DNA of 7,027 nt from positions 1 through 7,027 of the forward strand of contig DASYAN010000426.1 of NCBI GenBank assembly GCA_036501345.1, written 5' to 3'. This stretch comes from DASYAN01 sp036501345 (GTDB lineage Bacteria > Chloroflexota > Ktedonobacteria > Ktedonobacterales > Ktedonobacteraceae). Positions 6,145-7,027 of this stretch are shown piece by piece. A model generated the notes under the pieces. The model was not told the origin of the DNA and did no database searches. It saw only the letters and a program-made list of their open reading frames with translations. The stretch's first letter is position 1. Each line of letters starts with the position of its first letter. The position numbers were made by a program, and so were the translations under genes.

Positions 6145-6936
6145 TTACTGCATCACCTCAACCGTTTTGCGCACTATCTCAACAAAATCAGGTTTGATAC
6201 TGGCACCACCAACAAGTGCACCGTCGATGTCGGGATGAGCCATAAATTCACTAATGTTGGCAGATGTCACACTGCCTCCATAGAGAATGCGCACGGCGGC
6301 CGCTGCATCGGCACCATACATCTCGCCATAGAGCCGACGGATCAGGTGAATTACGTGCCCAGCTCCTTCGGCAGTCGCAGCGCGGCCCGTGCCGATAGCC
6401 CAGATCGGTTCGTAGGCAATCACAACATCCTTAGTTTGCTCGGCAGTGAAGTTTGCCAAGCTAGCATGAACCTGGGTATGAATCACTTCCGAGGTCTGGC
6501 CCAATTCATACTGAGCGAGATCTTCGCCAATACATATGATTGGACGCAAATGGTGCGAGAGCGCAGCCAGAGCTTTCTTGTTAACCAGTTCGTTAGTCTC
6601 TCCAAAATAGGTACGCCGTTCAGAATGGCCGAGGATAACGGAGCTACACAACTCGCGGACCATATCCGGAGCGATCTCTCCCGTAAAAGCACCTTTTTCC
6701 TCAAAGTACATGTTCTGAGCACCCAAGTCCACACGTGGTGTCGGCATAGCATCTAGCACCTCGCGTACCGCTGCGAGCGAAATAGAAGGGGGGCATAGTA
6801 TGCTCGTCACATACGGGTAGTTGCGTACGATCTGGCCTAGTTGTGGCAAAATCTCCAGGGTAAAACCAGAGGCCTGCTTTGGCCCATAATTCATCTTCCA
6901 GTTACCTGCAATGATAGCCGGGCGAGAAACTGTCAT
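6145..6936 (-). CDS. tpiA: Triosephosphate isomerase
   Basis: This 263-residue enzyme interconverts dihydroxyacetone phosphate and glyceraldehyde 3-phosphate in glycolysis and gluconeogenesis, in the cytoplasm. All signature positions are present: GNWKMN with Asn12 and Lys14, the electrophilic His104 in ILGHSERRTYFG, the catalytic base Glu176 in the AYEPIWAIGTGR loop, the YGGSV phosphate-binding turn (219-223) and GALVGGASIK (239-248). Length is close to the usual 250-260 residues and the barrel appears intact. A strong AGGAGG (6945-6950) eight bases before the ATG at 6936 sets the start. The gene follows pgk after only 19 bases, so the two are almost certainly one operon, a common arrangement that often begins with gapA. 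Confidence 0.98.
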   Translation of the reverse strand: MTVSRPAIIAGNWKMNYGPKQASGFTLEILPQLGQIVRNYPYVTSILCPPSISLAAVREVLDAMPTPRVDLGAQNMYFEEKGAFTGEIAPDMVRELCSSVILGHSERRTYFGETNELVNKKALAALSHHLRPIICIGEDLAQYELGQTSEVIHTQVHASLANFTAEQTKDVVIAYEPIWAIGTGRAATAEGAGHVIHLIRRLYGEMYGADAAAAVRILYGGSVTSANISEFMAHPDIDGALVGGASIKPDFVEIVRKTVEVMQ

Positions 6937-6955
6937 GGCTACTTCCTCCTACTTG

Positions 6956-7027
6956 CTACTTGTCTTGTAATGCTGCAACACCGGGAAGGATACGACCCTC
7001 TAAGAATTCGAGTGAGGCTCCTCCGCC
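6956..7027 (-). CDS. pgk: C-terminal end of phosphoglycerate kinase (5' part outside window)
   Basis: The last 23 codons and a TAG stop (6956-6958) are visible and read GGGASLEFLEG, then RILPGVAALQDK. This is the hallmark C-terminus of phosphoglycerate kinase, including the GGGAS(L/T)E element near the nucleotide site. The enzyme transfers phosphate from 1,3-bisphosphoglycerate to ADP in glycolysis. Although short, the match to the family is diagnostic, and the position 19 bases before tpiA fits the classic pgk-tpiA operon. Confidence 0.95.
   Translation of the reverse strand, partial: GGGASLEFLEGRILPGVAALQDK

Noticed and set aside
6235..6756. A 173-residue open frame on the + strand
   Set aside because: It is antisense to tpiA, which has every catalytic motif; no ribosome site or recognisable domain supports it.
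1..7027. tRNA, rRNA or CRISPR array
   Set aside because: No cloverleaf-like segment, rRNA motif or regularly spaced repeat was seen by eye on either strand.

Overview
The window looks like a piece of a chromosome from a Ktedonobacteria-like member of the Chloroflexota. This is inferred from the style of the genes: a multi-GAF soluble histidine kinase, a Uma2-family nuclease, Ser/Thr/Pro-stalk membrane proteins, a DinD homologue, moderate GC content and Shine-Dalgarno-led genes. No rRNA or other phylogenetic marker is present, so the assignment is tentative. The two glycolytic genes at the right end are core genes, and everything to their left looks like accessory content.

Left part (1-1595, + strand): two tandem paralogues of an unrecognised family. 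Only the last 93 codons of the first copy are in the window. The second copy is complete: signal peptide, Ser/Thr/Pro-rich outer stalk, one membrane helix, and a tail of about 150 residues predicted to be cytoplasmic. The last 92 residues of the two copies align without gaps at about 70% identity. The 311-base gap between them (283-593) holds a hairpin that may be a terminator and a good sigma-70-type promoter (TTGACA, 17-base spacer, TACACT).

Middle (1622-5348, + strand): a well-formed extended -10 promoter leads into a soluble histidine kinase of about 900 residues with three GAF or GAF-like modules and a complete HisKA/HATPase core, and no response regulator beside it. Its start is ambiguous: 1747 is preferred because of a strong ribosome binding site, and 1675 is the longer alternative. 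A DinD-like protein follows 53 bases later, with no LexA box that I could recognise. Two candidate terminators lie at and beyond the end of dinD.

Right part (5497-7027, - strand): pgk (C-terminal end only) and tpiA, 19 bases apart and almost certainly cotranscribed, are followed by a Uma2-family gene that has its own consensus extended -10 promoter. This set converges on dinD.

The glycolytic pair is conventional. The most interesting part is the tandem stalk/membrane/tail family with its strongly conserved cytoplasmic C-terminus, next to a soluble orphan sensor kinase. A functional link between them is a hypothesis from proximity only. I found no tRNA, rRNA, CRISPR array, insertion sequence or origin.
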